From positions 1 through 51,237 of the forward strand of contig JAUEPE010000049.1 in assembly GCA_030403585.1 (NCBI GenBank): DNA of 51,237 nucleotides, read 5' to 3'. The translations under genes and the position numbers were made by a program. Positions 34,675 through 42,904 of the stretch are shown one piece after another (positions within the stretch are counted from its first letter, which is position 1; every line of letters begins with the position of its first letter). The stretch comes from Frankia sp. RB7. Lineage in GTDB: Bacteria; Pseudomonadota; Alphaproteobacteria; Rhizobiales; Xanthobacteraceae. The notes beneath the pieces are model-generated. The model was given only the letters and a program-made list of their open reading frames with translations, had not been told where the DNA came from and did no database searches.

Positions 34675-35745
34675 ATGGCTGAGCGGGTCGCTCTCATCAC
34701 CGGTGTGACCGGCCAGGACGGCGCCTATCTTGCCGAACATCTGCTGTCGCTCGGCTATTTCGTGCACGGCATCAAGCGGCGCTCGTCCTCGTTCAACACC
34801 GCACGCGTCGATCATCTCTACCAGGACCCGCATGTCGGCGACGTGCCGTTCCTGATGCATTACGGCGACATGACGGATTCGACCAATCTGATCCGCCTGG
34901 TGCAGCAGATTCGTCCGACCGAGATCTACAATCTCGCCGCCCAGAGCCACGTTGCCGTCAGCTTCGAGAGCCCCGAATACACCGCCAACGCCGACGCCAT
35001 CGGCGTGCTGCGCCTGCTGGAAGCGATCCGCATCCTCGGCATGGAGAAGCAGACGCGATTCTACCAGGCCTCGACCTCCGAGCTCTACGGCCTTGTGCAG
35101 GAGATCCCGCAGAAAGAGACCACGCCGTTCTATCCGCGCTCGCCTTACGGCGTCGCAAAACTCTACGGCTACTGGATCACGGTGAACTACCGCGAAGCCT
35201 ACGGCATGTTTGCCTCGAACGGCATCCTGTTCAATCATGAGAGCCCGATCCGCGGCGAGACCTTCGTGACCCGCAAGATCACCCGCGGCGTGGCGCGCAT
35301 CGATGCCGGGCTCGAGCAGACGCTCTATCTCGGCAATCTCGAGGCCAAGCGCGACTGGGGCCATGCCAGGGATTACATCGAGGGCATGCACATGATCCTG
35401 CAGGCCGACAAGCCCGACGATTTCGTGCTCGCCACCGGCGAGACGCGCTCGGTGCGCGAGTTCGTCGAGCTGTCCTTCGCGCAGGTCGGCCGCCGCGTCG
35501 AGTGGCGCGGCGCAGGCGTCGACGAAACCGGAATCGATGCCAAGAGCGGCGAGACGGTGGTGAAGATCGATCCGACTTATTTCCGTCCGACCGAGGTCGA
35601 TCTTCTCGTCGGCGACGCCAGCAAGGCGCGCGAGATGCTCGGCTGGAAGCCGAAGCGGACCTTTGCGCAGCTCGTCGAAGAGATGATGGCGAGCGATCTG
35701 GCCGAGGCCAAACGGGACATTGCAAATGGCAAGCGCACCGTTTGA
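34675..35745 (+). CDS. gmd: GDP-mannose 4,6-dehydratase
   Basis: A 356-residue extended short-chain dehydrogenase that converts GDP-D-mannose to GDP-4-keto-6-deoxymannose. The NADP-binding motif is GVTGQDGAYLAEHLL; KRRSSSFNTARVDHLY and AAQSHVAVSFESPEYTA are GMD-specific; the catalytic pair lies in YPRSPYGVAKLYGYW; substrate residues are in NHESPIRGETFVTRKIT. The start at 34675 (MAERVALITG) has GGGAG upstream; an earlier TTG at 34657 would add six residues. It overlaps the next gene by 20 bases. Confidence 0.96.
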   Translation: MAERVALITGVTGQDGAYLAEHLLSLGYFVHGIKRRSSSFNTARVDHLYQDPHVGDVPFLMHYGDMTDSTNLIRLVQQIRPTEIYNLAAQSHVAVSFESPEYTANADAIGVLRLLEAIRILGMEKQTRFYQASTSELYGLVQEIPQKETTPFYPRSPYGVAKLYGYWITVNYREAYGMFASNGILFNHESPIRGETFVTRKITRGVARIDAGLEQTLYLGNLEAKRDWGHARDYIEGMHMILQADKPDDFVLATGETRSVREFVELSFAQVGRRVEWRGAGVDETGIDAKSGETVVKIDPTYFRPTEVDLLVGDASKAREMLGWKPKRTFAQLVEEMMASDLAEAKRDIANGKRTV

Positions 35746-36682
35746 GCTGAAAGGCAAAAGCGTCTATGTCGCCGGCCATCGCGGCATGGTAGGCAGTGCT
35801 ATTGTGCGCCGGCTCGCACGGGAGGACGTGAAGCTCGTCACGGTGGACCGGCGCGAGGTCGATCTCTGCAACCAGGCCGCGGTGTTCGACTGGTTCGCGA
35901 AGGCGCGACCGCAGGTAATCTTCCTTGCCGCGGCCAAGGTCGGCGGCATCGTTGCCAACAACACGTTGCGCGCCGAGTTCATCTACGAGAACATCGCGAT
36001 CGCGGCGAACGTGATCCACGCCGCATATGTGAACCGCGCCGAGAAGCTGATGTTCCTCGGCTCGTCCTGCATCTATCCGAAGCTCGCACCGCAGCCCTTG
36101 CGCGAGGATAGCGTGTTGACCGGCCCGCTGGAGCCGACCAACGAGCCTTACGCCATTGCCAAGATCGCCGGCATCAAGATGGCGGAGGCCTATCGCAGCC
36201 AGTATGGCTCTGACTTCATCAGCGTGATGCCGACCAATCTCTACGGCCCCAGCGACAATTATCACCCCGAGCTGAGCCACGTCGTGGCCGCGCTGATCCG
36301 CCGTTTTCACGAGGCGAAACTGTCGGGCGCGAAGAACGTGGTTGTCTGGGGCACCGGCACGCCGCGGCGCGAGTTCCTCTATGTCGACGACATGGCGGAT
36401 GCCTGCGTGCACCTGATGAAGACCTATTCCGGCACAGACCTGATCAACATCGGCACCGGCGAAGACATCGCCATCGCCGAGTTCGCCCGCGTGGTCGCCG
36501 AGATCGTCGGATATCGCGGCGAGATCAGTTACGACACATCGCGCCCCGACGGCACGCCGCGCAAGCTGCTCGATATCAGCCGTATCGAGAAACTCGGCTG
36601 GCGCGCGACGACGTCGCTTCACGATGGCTTGAAGCGCGCTTACGACGCGTATCAAGCCGCCACGGTCGTCCCGGCACAATAG
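35726..36682 (+). CDS. fcl: GDP-L-fucose synthase
   Basis: A 318-residue epimerase/reductase that turns the Gmd product into GDP-L-fucose, used for surface polysaccharide or Nod-factor fucosylation. The NADP motif is GHRGMVGSAIVRRL; LGSSCIYPKLAPQPLRED contains the catalytic Ser/Cys region; the active-site Tyr-Lys pair lies in EPYAIAKIAGIKMAEAY; LYGPSDNYHPELSHVVAALI and GTPRREFLYVDDMADA follow. It starts inside gmd (ATG 35726). In bradyrhizobia an equivalent pair (noeL/nolK) can be symbiotic, but no nod genes are seen here, so a housekeeping polysaccharide role is as likely. Confidence 0.95.
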   Translation: MASAPFELKGKSVYVAGHRGMVGSAIVRRLAREDVKLVTVDRREVDLCNQAAVFDWFAKARPQVIFLAAAKVGGIVANNTLRAEFIYENIAIAANVIHAAYVNRAEKLMFLGSSCIYPKLAPQPLREDSVLTGPLEPTNEPYAIAKIAGIKMAEAYRSQYGSDFISVMPTNLYGPSDNYHPELSHVVAALIRRFHEAKLSGAKNVVVWGTGTPRREFLYVDDMADACVHLMKTYSGTDLINIGTGEDIAIAEFARVVAEIVGYRGEISYDTSRPDGTPRKLLDISRIEKLGWRATTSLHDGLKRAYDAYQAATVVPAQ

Positions 36683-36742
36683 TAGGAACCATCGCTCCCA
36701 GCACGAGTTGGCCGATCGGGTGGGTAACACACGAGGTCGACC

Positions 36743-37195
36743 GTGCAGGAAGCCATGCGCGTACGCTCCACCGCGCAAATCGCGAGCCATCCAATTCATC
36801 CGATGCTGGTGCCGATACCGATCGCGTGCTTCGTCGGGGCATTGCTCACCGACATCGCCTACGTCGTCAGCGCCGAGATCATGTGGGCAGATTTCTCCGC
36901 CTGGCTTCTCATTGTCGGCGTCGTCTTCGGCGTGCTGGCGGCGATCGCGGGCCTGACCGATTTCCTCGGCAATCGCCTGGTGCGCGCGCAGGCGCCGGCC
37001 TGGCCGCATCTGATCGGCAACGCCGTGGCGCTCATCCTGGCAATCATTAATGCGCTCGTTCACACTCGTGATGCCTGGACCTCGGTGTGGCCGTGGGGCC
37101 TCGTTCTTTCGGTGCTCACCGTTCTGATCCTGCCAGTGACCGGCTGGCTCGGCTGGGCGTTGGTCTATCGCCACGGCGTAGGAGTTGCGCGATGA
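36743..37195 (+). CDS. DUF2231 membrane protein
   Basis: A 150-residue protein with four membrane helices. It carries the DUF2231 opening HPIHPMLVPIPIACFVGALL and later DFLGNRLVRAQAPAWPHLIGN. The GTG at 36743 follows GAGG; ATG at 36755 is an alternative. Its stop codon overlaps the start of the next gene (ATGA at 37192-37195). Family knowledge: DUF2231 proteins often sit beside periplasmic sugar dehydrogenases and may carry electrons through bound heme, which fits this context. That function is inferred. Confidence 0.87.
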   Translation: MQEAMRVRSTAQIASHPIHPMLVPIPIACFVGALLTDIAYVVSAEIMWADFSAWLLIVGVVFGVLAAIAGLTDFLGNRLVRAQAPAWPHLIGNAVALILAIINALVHTRDAWTSVWPWGLVLSVLTVLILPVTGWLGWALVYRHGVGVAR

Positions 37196-38526
37196 CATCC
37201 CTGCTCACCCGAGCGCTCCTGTACTCCTCGCTCCTGTGCCTCGCCGGCTGCAACGACGGCAGCGGCGATCCCAAGGCACAGATCGGCGCCAATCCGAAGC
37301 TCCCCGATATCCAGCAATATCTGCTGCCGCCGATGCACATCGCGCGCATCGTCGGCTGGAAGAAGGGCGAGACGCCGACGGTCGCGCAGGGTCTGCAGGC
37401 CAAGGTGTTCGCGACCGGCTTGCAGCATCCACGCTCGCTCTATGTTCTCCCCAATGGCGAAGTGCTGGTGGTGGAATCCAAGGCGCCGAAGGCCGCCGCG
37501 ATCAAGCGGCCCAAAGAGATCGTGATGGGCTACATCGAGTCCTGGGCGACCTCCGGCGGGAACACCGGCGAGAGCAATCGCATCACGCTGTTGCGCGATA
37601 CCAATGGCGACGGTGTGCCGGACACGCAGAGCGTCTTACTCGACCATCTCAACTCGCCGTTTGGCGTCGCGCTGGTCGGCAACGATCTCTATGTCGCCAA
37701 CACCGACGCGATCGTGAAATATCCCTACACCGAAGGCGACACCAGGATCACAGCGCCGGGCACGGTGTTGACGCCGCTGCCGGGCGGGCCGATTGATCAC
37801 CATTGGACCAAGAGCCTGGTCGCAAGCCCGGATGGCTCAAAACTCTATGTCGGCGTCGGCTCCAACAGCAACATCACCGAGAACGGCATGGAGGCCGAGC
37901 ACAATCGCGCCGACATTCTCGAGGTCGATCGCGCCAGCGGCCGCTGGCGCATTTTTGCGAGCGGCTTGCGCAATCCGAACGGCCTCAGCTTCGAGCCGCA
38001 GAGCGGCGCGCTGTGGACGGTGGTGAACGAGCGCGACGAGCTCGGCCCCGATCTCGTGCCCGACTACATGACCTCGGTGAAGGACGGCGCCTTCTATGGT
38101 TGGCCCTACAGCTATTACGGCCAGCACGTCGATCCCCGCGTCAAGCCGCAGCGGCCGGATCTCGTCGCCAAGGCAATCGTGCCCGACTACGCGCTAAGCT
38201 CGCATGTCGCGCCGCTCGGGCTCGCGTTCTCGACCGGCAGCAGCCTGCCGGCTGCCTATCGTAATGGTGCCTTCGTCGGCGAGCATGGCAGCTGGAATCG
38301 GCAGGTGCTCAATGGCTACAAGGTAGTGTACGTGCCGTTCGCGGACGGCAAGCCGAGCGGGCCGGCGCAGGACGTCGTCACTGGCTTCCTCAACAGCGAC
38401 AACCAGGCGCGCGGCCGTCCCGTCGGTGTCGCCATCGACAAGACCGGCGCGCTGCTGGTTGCCGACGACAGCGGCAACACGGTGTGGCGGGTGAGCGCGG
38501 CGCATCCGCAAGTGACGCAACGATAA
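37192..38526 (+). CDS. sorbosone dehydrogenase-like PQQ-type lipoprotein
   Basis: A 444-residue exported protein. The signal ends in a lipobox (LCLAGC) at about residue 19, so it is membrane-anchored in the periplasm. The rest is a six-bladed propeller of the soluble glucose/sorbosone dehydrogenase family: LQHPRSLYVLPNGEVLVVES, LLDHLNSPFGVALVGNDLYV, GIRNP-like GLRNPNGLSFEP, FVGEHGSWNRQVLNGY and RPVGVAIDKTGALLVADDSG. Members oxidise aldoses or sorbosone using PQQ. It is translationally coupled to the DUF2231 gene by the 4-base overlap. Confidence 0.9.
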   Translation: MTSLLTRALLYSSLLCLAGCNDGSGDPKAQIGANPKLPDIQQYLLPPMHIARIVGWKKGETPTVAQGLQAKVFATGLQHPRSLYVLPNGEVLVVESKAPKAAAIKRPKEIVMGYIESWATSGGNTGESNRITLLRDTNGDGVPDTQSVLLDHLNSPFGVALVGNDLYVANTDAIVKYPYTEGDTRITAPGTVLTPLPGGPIDHHWTKSLVASPDGSKLYVGVGSNSNITENGMEAEHNRADILEVDRASGRWRIFASGLRNPNGLSFEPQSGALWTVVNERDELGPDLVPDYMTSVKDGAFYGWPYSYYGQHVDPRVKPQRPDLVAKAIVPDYALSSHVAPLGLAFSTGSSLPAAYRNGAFVGEHGSWNRQVLNGYKVVYVPFADGKPSGPAQDVVTGFLNSDNQARGRPVGVAIDKTGALLVADDSGNTVWRVSAAHPQVTQR

Positions 38527-38552
38527 GGTCACGCAGCGATAGGAGAGGGACG

Positions 38553-38756
38553 ATGGGCCTTGCCCAATACGCGATCGTGCCGGTCCAGGACGAGTGGGGC
38601 GTGCTGCACGACGGCAAAATCAACGGCAAATACGCCACCAAGGAATCGGCGTTCGAATCCGCGGTCGCCGCCGCCTCGCTGGCGCTTCGGCAGGGACACG
38701 AGGTGCATGTCAGCGTGCCCGGCCGCGAGGCGGGTGAGAGCGCGCTCGGAAGCTAG
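38553..38756 (+). CDS. small DUF2188-like protein (67 aa)
   Basis: A short soluble protein: MGLAQYAIVPVQDEWGVLHD, KINGKYATKESAFESAVAAA, then HEVHVSVPGREAG. The pattern (a beta-hairpin, a helix with repeated Ala, and a final strand) matches the DUF2188 type. AGGAGAGGG 3-11 bases before the ATG is a strong ribosome binding site. It follows the sorbosone dehydrogenase-like gene by 26 bases and may be cotranscribed. Confidence 0.75.
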   Translation: MGLAQYAIVPVQDEWGVLHDGKINGKYATKESAFESAVAAASLALRQGHEVHVSVPGREAGESALGS

Positions 38757-39062
38757 CATCTCACGAGATCAACCGAGCGCGCCGCTCGGCGATTGATTTC
38801 ACGCGGCGGCATGCCCGGTCGCCGTTTCGCGACTATGACCGCTGCCCGGCGGCTGGTCCGGCCGCGCAGATAACATCATGTTAGGTTTATCGCATAACTG
38901 GGTAATTGTGTTAGCCCGGCGAAAGCCTATTGTCGCGTCAATCAAACAGCGATCGGCAGTGACAAACGCCTGCGGAAACCCGCAGAGCGCGCGGAGAGTG
39001 CTGCCCAATTTCTCCAAGAAGCCCGCAAAGGGACTCCAGAAACCAATGTGGAGGAATTCGAG
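38757..39062. other. 306-base intergenic region before the MHS permease
   Basis: No gene is seen. A hairpin CCGAGCG/CGCTCGG (38773-38789) follows the small gene and may end its transcript, though the T-run is weak. A comparatively A/T-rich patch (38870-38920) with an 11-base palindrome AACATCATGTT and GGTAATTGTG is the likeliest promoter and operator region of the permease gene. Confidence 0.4.
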
Positions 39063-40451
39063 ATGACCGCGATCCGTCAGATGAGTCAGTCCAGGAAGGC
39101 CGCTGCGAGCGGCTGGATCGGGTCGGCTCTCGAATATTATGACTTCTTCATCTACGCGACCGCCGCGTCGCTGATCTTCCCGCAAGTCTTCTTCCCGTCG
39201 GAAAATCCCACGGTCGCCATCGTCGCATCGCTGGCGACCTATGGCGTCGGTTATGTGGCTCGACCGATCGGCGCCTTCGTGCTCGGACATTGGGGCGACA
39301 CCCACGGCCGCAAGACCGTTCTGATCGTCTGCATGTTCCTGATGGGCATCTCGACCATGGCGGTGGGGATCCTGCCGACCTATCAGCAGGTCGGCATCCT
39401 GGCGCCGATCCTGCTCGTCATCCTTCGCCTCATCCAGGGCTTTGCCGTCGCCGGCGAAATCTCCGGCGCGAGCTCGATGATCCTGGAGCACGCGCCGTTC
39501 GGTCGGCGCGGCTTCTACGCAAGCTTTGCCCTTCAGGGCGTACAGGCCGGACAGATTCTGGCGGCGGCCGTCTTCCTGCCGCTGGCGGCCTACATGCCGA
39601 ACGAGGCCTTCAACAGCTGGGGCTGGCGGATTCCCTTCCTGCTCAGCTTTTTCGTCATCGTCGCCGGTTACATCATCCGTCGCGAAGTCGACGAGACGCC
39701 TGCCTTTGCCCGCGAGGGCGAGCGCGGAGAAACGCCGCGGTCGCCCATCATTCAGGCCATCAAGCTGAGCTGGCGCGACATGCTCCGGGTCATCTGCATG
39801 GCGCTGATGAACGTCATTCCGGTCGTTGCGACTATCTTCGGTGCGGCCTACGCGGTGCAGCCGGCCTACGGCGTCGGCTTTGCCAAGGACGTCTATCTCT
39901 GGATCCCGGTCCTCGGAAACATGCTGGCCGTGTTCGTCATTCCCTTCGTCGGCAATCTCTCCGACAAGGTCGGCCGCAAGCCTCCGATCATCGTCGGCGC
40001 ACTGCTCTCCGGTTTGCTCGCGTTCGGCTATCTCTATGCCATCAGCATCAAGAATGTGCCGCTGGCAATCCTGCTGTCGCTCCTGATGTGGGGCGTCGTC
40101 TATCAGGGCTACAACGCGATCTTCCCGAGCTTCTACCCGGAACTGTTTCCGACGCGCACCCGTGTGTCGGCGATGGCGATCTCGCAGAACATCGGCACGA
40201 CCATCACCGCGTTGCTCCCGGCCCTGTTTGCGACCGTGGCGCCTCCCGGCTCGGCCAACATTCCCTTGACGGTCGGGGCGATCGCCTTCGGTATCACGGT
40301 GATTGCGGCGCTGGCGGCCCTCACGGCCCGTGAAACCTATCGGGTCAGTATCGACGATCTCGGTAATCCCAAGGCCGTTCCAATGGCGCGGGTCGATTAC
40401 GATCGGCGGCGCGCGGAAGCGGCAAGCGGTGCGGCCGCAATTCCGACCTGA
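39063..40451 (+). CDS. MFS permease, metabolite:H+ symporter (MHS) family
   Basis: A 462-residue, 12-helix transporter. The MHS-family N-terminus is clear (SGWIGSALEYYDFFIYATAA), with the MFS loop motif GHWGDTHGRKTVLIV, the second loop RLIQGFAVAGEISGASSMI, SWGWRIPFLLSFF and SDKVGRKPPIIVG in the second half. Known members import shikimate, alpha-ketoglutarate, proline/betaine or dicarboxylates. The ATG at 39063 has GGAGGAATTCG upstream. It begins a same-strand run with BKACE, MFS and CoA-transferase genes, which suggests import of the substrate they degrade. Confidence 0.92.
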   Translation: MTAIRQMSQSRKAAASGWIGSALEYYDFFIYATAASLIFPQVFFPSENPTVAIVASLATYGVGYVARPIGAFVLGHWGDTHGRKTVLIVCMFLMGISTMAVGILPTYQQVGILAPILLVILRLIQGFAVAGEISGASSMILEHAPFGRRGFYASFALQGVQAGQILAAAVFLPLAAYMPNEAFNSWGWRIPFLLSFFVIVAGYIIRREVDETPAFAREGERGETPRSPIIQAIKLSWRDMLRVICMALMNVIPVVATIFGAAYAVQPAYGVGFAKDVYLWIPVLGNMLAVFVIPFVGNLSDKVGRKPPIIVGALLSGLLAFGYLYAISIKNVPLAILLSLLMWGVVYQGYNAIFPSFYPELFPTRTRVSAMAISQNIGTTITALLPALFATVAPPGSANIPLTVGAIAFGITVIAALAALTARETYRVSIDDLGNPKAVPMARVDYDRRRAEAASGAAAIPT

Positions 40452-40568
40452 TAAGCGTAAGGAAGCCGTGCCGCTGCGATCGATGATTTGCAGCGGCAGG
40501 GCGCGACGCGTTATGTGACTGCCCATTCGAACTTTGTGCGCGCGAGCGCGATCATCATGAGGTTGCAG

Positions 40569-41384
40569 ATGAACCCCGTCGTCGTTGCTGTCGCTATCAC
40601 CGGCTCCGTTCCGCGCAAGAAGGACAATCCGGCGGTGCCCATCCTGCCGTCCGAACAGATCGAGTCGACGCAACAAGCCTTCGAAGCCGGCGCCACGCTC
40701 GCCCATATCCATGTCCGCAACGATGACGAGACGCCGTCATCCGACTCCGCTCGTTTCGCGTTGGTGCAGGAGGGGATCAGGAAGCATTGCCCGGGGATGA
40801 TCGTGCAGTTCTCGACCGGCGGGCGCGGCCGCGATCCCTCGGCGCGGGGATCGTCGCTCTATCTGAAGCCGGACATGGCCTCGCTCTCCACCGGGTCGGT
40901 GAACTTTCCGACGATTGTCTATGAGAACATCGATACGCTCGCGACCGGGATGAAGACGAATGGCATCCGCCCGGAAATCGAAATCTTCGATTTGTCGCAT
41001 CTGCATGGCGCCCGTCGCCTGATCGAGGCGGGTTTGATGGACGCGCGTCCGCACGTGCAATTCGTCATGGGTGTCAAGAACGCGATGCCAGCCGACGAGC
41101 ATGTCCTCGACATTCTGCTGGCAGAGCTCAGGCGGCTGATCCCGCAGGCGACCTGGACCGCGGCCGGGATCGGACGCCATCAGGCCGAGGTCATGGACTG
41201 GGCGCTGGCGCGTGGCGCCGACGCGGTTCGCACCGGGCTCGAGGACAATATCAGGATCGACAGGACGCGGCTCGCCGCCAGCAACGCCGAGCTCGTGACC
41301 GCGGCCTGTGAAGCTGTCACGCGCCACGGCCGGCGCGTTGCCACCGCGGCCGAGGCGCGATCCCTGCTTGGGCTCGCGGGATAG
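40569..41384 (+). CDS. beta-keto acid cleavage enzyme (BKACE/Kce family), copy 1
   Basis: A 271-residue TIM-barrel metalloenzyme. The family transfers the acetyl part of a beta-keto acid to acetyl-CoA. The zinc-binding HxH is H46-x-H48 (LAHIHVRND), and the later acidic residue is in GLEDNIRID. The glycine-rich loop reads QFSTGGRGRD, differing from the usual NLTTG(P/G)GG. The start ATG 40569 (MNPVVVAVAITGS) has GAGG seven bases upstream; ATG 40557 would add four residues. It has only modest identity to the second copy at 44139, so the two likely act on different beta-keto acids. Confidence 0.88.
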   Translation: MNPVVVAVAITGSVPRKKDNPAVPILPSEQIESTQQAFEAGATLAHIHVRNDDETPSSDSARFALVQEGIRKHCPGMIVQFSTGGRGRDPSARGSSLYLKPDMASLSTGSVNFPTIVYENIDTLATGMKTNGIRPEIEIFDLSHLHGARRLIEAGLMDARPHVQFVMGVKNAMPADEHVLDILLAELRRLIPQATWTAAGIGRHQAEVMDWALARGADAVRTGLEDNIRIDRTRLAASNAELVTAACEAVTRHGRRVATAAEARSLLGLAG

Positions 41385-41518
41385 GGGCTACTGCGTCCTC
41401 CTGACATGCTTCTGGCTGCCTTCTGCCATTCGGCGGCCGGCGTTTCCGTGCGCTGAGTCTCCGGTTAAGACAGGTATCACAGGCGTGATCGGCGCCTGCC
41501 GGGCAGGCGACGAGTGGA

Positions 41519-42724
41519 ATGCGGTTACTGAAATCTGACGGCAGGCTCATCGGGGTCCTGCTGGTGCTGGCAATCACCCAACTCATAGGATGGGGTACGA
41601 TCGGCCTTCCGGCCGTGGTCGGCCGCGACCTCGGAGCCGATCTCGGCCTGAGCCTTCCGGCGGTGTTCGCGGGCAGTTCGGTCCTCTATGTCACGATGGG
41701 CCTGTGCGCGCCCTGGCTCGCCAAGGCTTTTGCGCGGCACGGTGCGCGCAAGGTGATGATGGTGGGCACTGTTGTCTCCGTGCCGGGCTACGTCGTCCTG
41801 TTCTTCGCGCGTGAGCCGATGCTCTATTTTGCCGGCTGGGTCGTTCTTGGCATGGGCGGCAGCGCTACGTTGTCGACCGGCGCCTATATCATGCTGAATG
41901 AGGTCGCAGGACGGGGCGCCAAGAATGCCATAGGCGGGCTGATGCTGGTGACGGGTCTCTCCAGCAGCATCTTCTGGCCGACCACGTCGTTCCTCAGCGC
42001 CTGGCTCGGCTGGCGCGGGACCTGTCTCGTCTATGCAGCGATGATGCTCGCCATCAACCTTCCGCTCTATGCGTTTCTCGCGCCGCGCCGGAAAATTGCG
42101 ACGGACGATGGTGGCGAGGCCGTCAAGGTTACGCCGCCGCCTGCGATTCCAAGAAGTACCTTCGGTCTCGTCGTCTGCGTGATCACGATGAACGCCTTCG
42201 TCAATTTCGGCATCGGCGCCATCCTGATCGAGTTGTTGCGGGCAGAGGGGCTTGCGCCGGCGCAGGCCCTTGCATTTGGCTCGATGCTGGGCGTGATCCA
42301 GGTCAGTGCCCGCGGCCTCGATTTCCTCGGCGGCAGCCGATGGGACGGCATCACCACCGGGCTGGTCGCCGGCACCGCGCTTCCCGTCGCCATGGCGCTG
42401 CTGATGCTGAGCGAGGGGGCGACCTGGGCGGTCGCAACCTTCATCCTGCTCTATGGCGCCGGCAGCGGCGCGATGGCGGTGGCGCGGGCGACGATCCCTC
42501 TCGTGTTCTATGACCAGGCCGAGTTCGCCAAGGCGATGTCGATGATCGCGCTGCCGCTCAATCTGGCGTCCGCAATCTCGCCGCCGCTGCTGGCCGGCCT
42601 GCTTACCCAGTTCGGCGGCCGCGGCGCGCTTGGGCTCACCCTGGTTTTTTCCTGCGCGACGGTGCTGATCCTGATTCTGCTGGGCCGCCGTCGTCCGCAC
42701 TTGGCTGCGGCAGCCGCGACCTGA
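41519..42724 (+). CDS. MFS transporter
   Basis: A 401-residue 12-helix permease. Segments include ITQLIGWGTIGLPAVVGRDL, a cytosolic loop FARHGARKVMMVG, GMGGSATLSTGAYIMLNEVA and FGLVVCVITMNAFVNFGIGA. It resembles the monocarboxylate/oxalate-formate group in length. It lies between the first BKACE and the CoA-transferase, so it probably exports or imports a related acid. No strong ribosome binding site is visible (GACGAGTGGA upstream of 41519). Confidence 0.82.
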   Translation: MRLLKSDGRLIGVLLVLAITQLIGWGTIGLPAVVGRDLGADLGLSLPAVFAGSSVLYVTMGLCAPWLAKAFARHGARKVMMVGTVVSVPGYVVLFFAREPMLYFAGWVVLGMGGSATLSTGAYIMLNEVAGRGAKNAIGGLMLVTGLSSSIFWPTTSFLSAWLGWRGTCLVYAAMMLAINLPLYAFLAPRRKIATDDGGEAVKVTPPPAIPRSTFGLVVCVITMNAFVNFGIGAILIELLRAEGLAPAQALAFGSMLGVIQVSARGLDFLGGSRWDGITTGLVAGTALPVAMALLMLSEGATWAVATFILLYGAGSGAMAVARATIPLVFYDQAEFAKAMSMIALPLNLASAISPPLLAGLLTQFGGRGALGLTLVFSCATVLILILLGRRRPHLAAAAAT

Positions 42725-42904
42725 GGTCGACCGGATAATATTCGCAACGCGGAATTGGGCATCGCGGATTACCTCTGCTGCGGGGCAGGGGATGGTCGTA
42801 TGCCCAGTTCGCAGTGCTCGGAGCCCCAAAATGGTGTATCCGCAGGGAGCACGGTCCGCGATCTCGCCGCCGCGCCAATATCCAGTTCCCCGGAGGAAAT
42901 CGAC

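Noticed and set aside
35279..37198. A long minus-strand open frame across gmd, fcl and the DUF2231 gene
   Set aside because: It spans three well-identified plus-strand genes and is rich in Arg, Asp and His, typical of GC-rich antisense frames.
38799..40712. A 637-codon minus-strand frame across the MHS permease
   Set aside because: It covers the antisense of a convincing 12-helix transporter and has the same Asp/Arg/His-rich composition.
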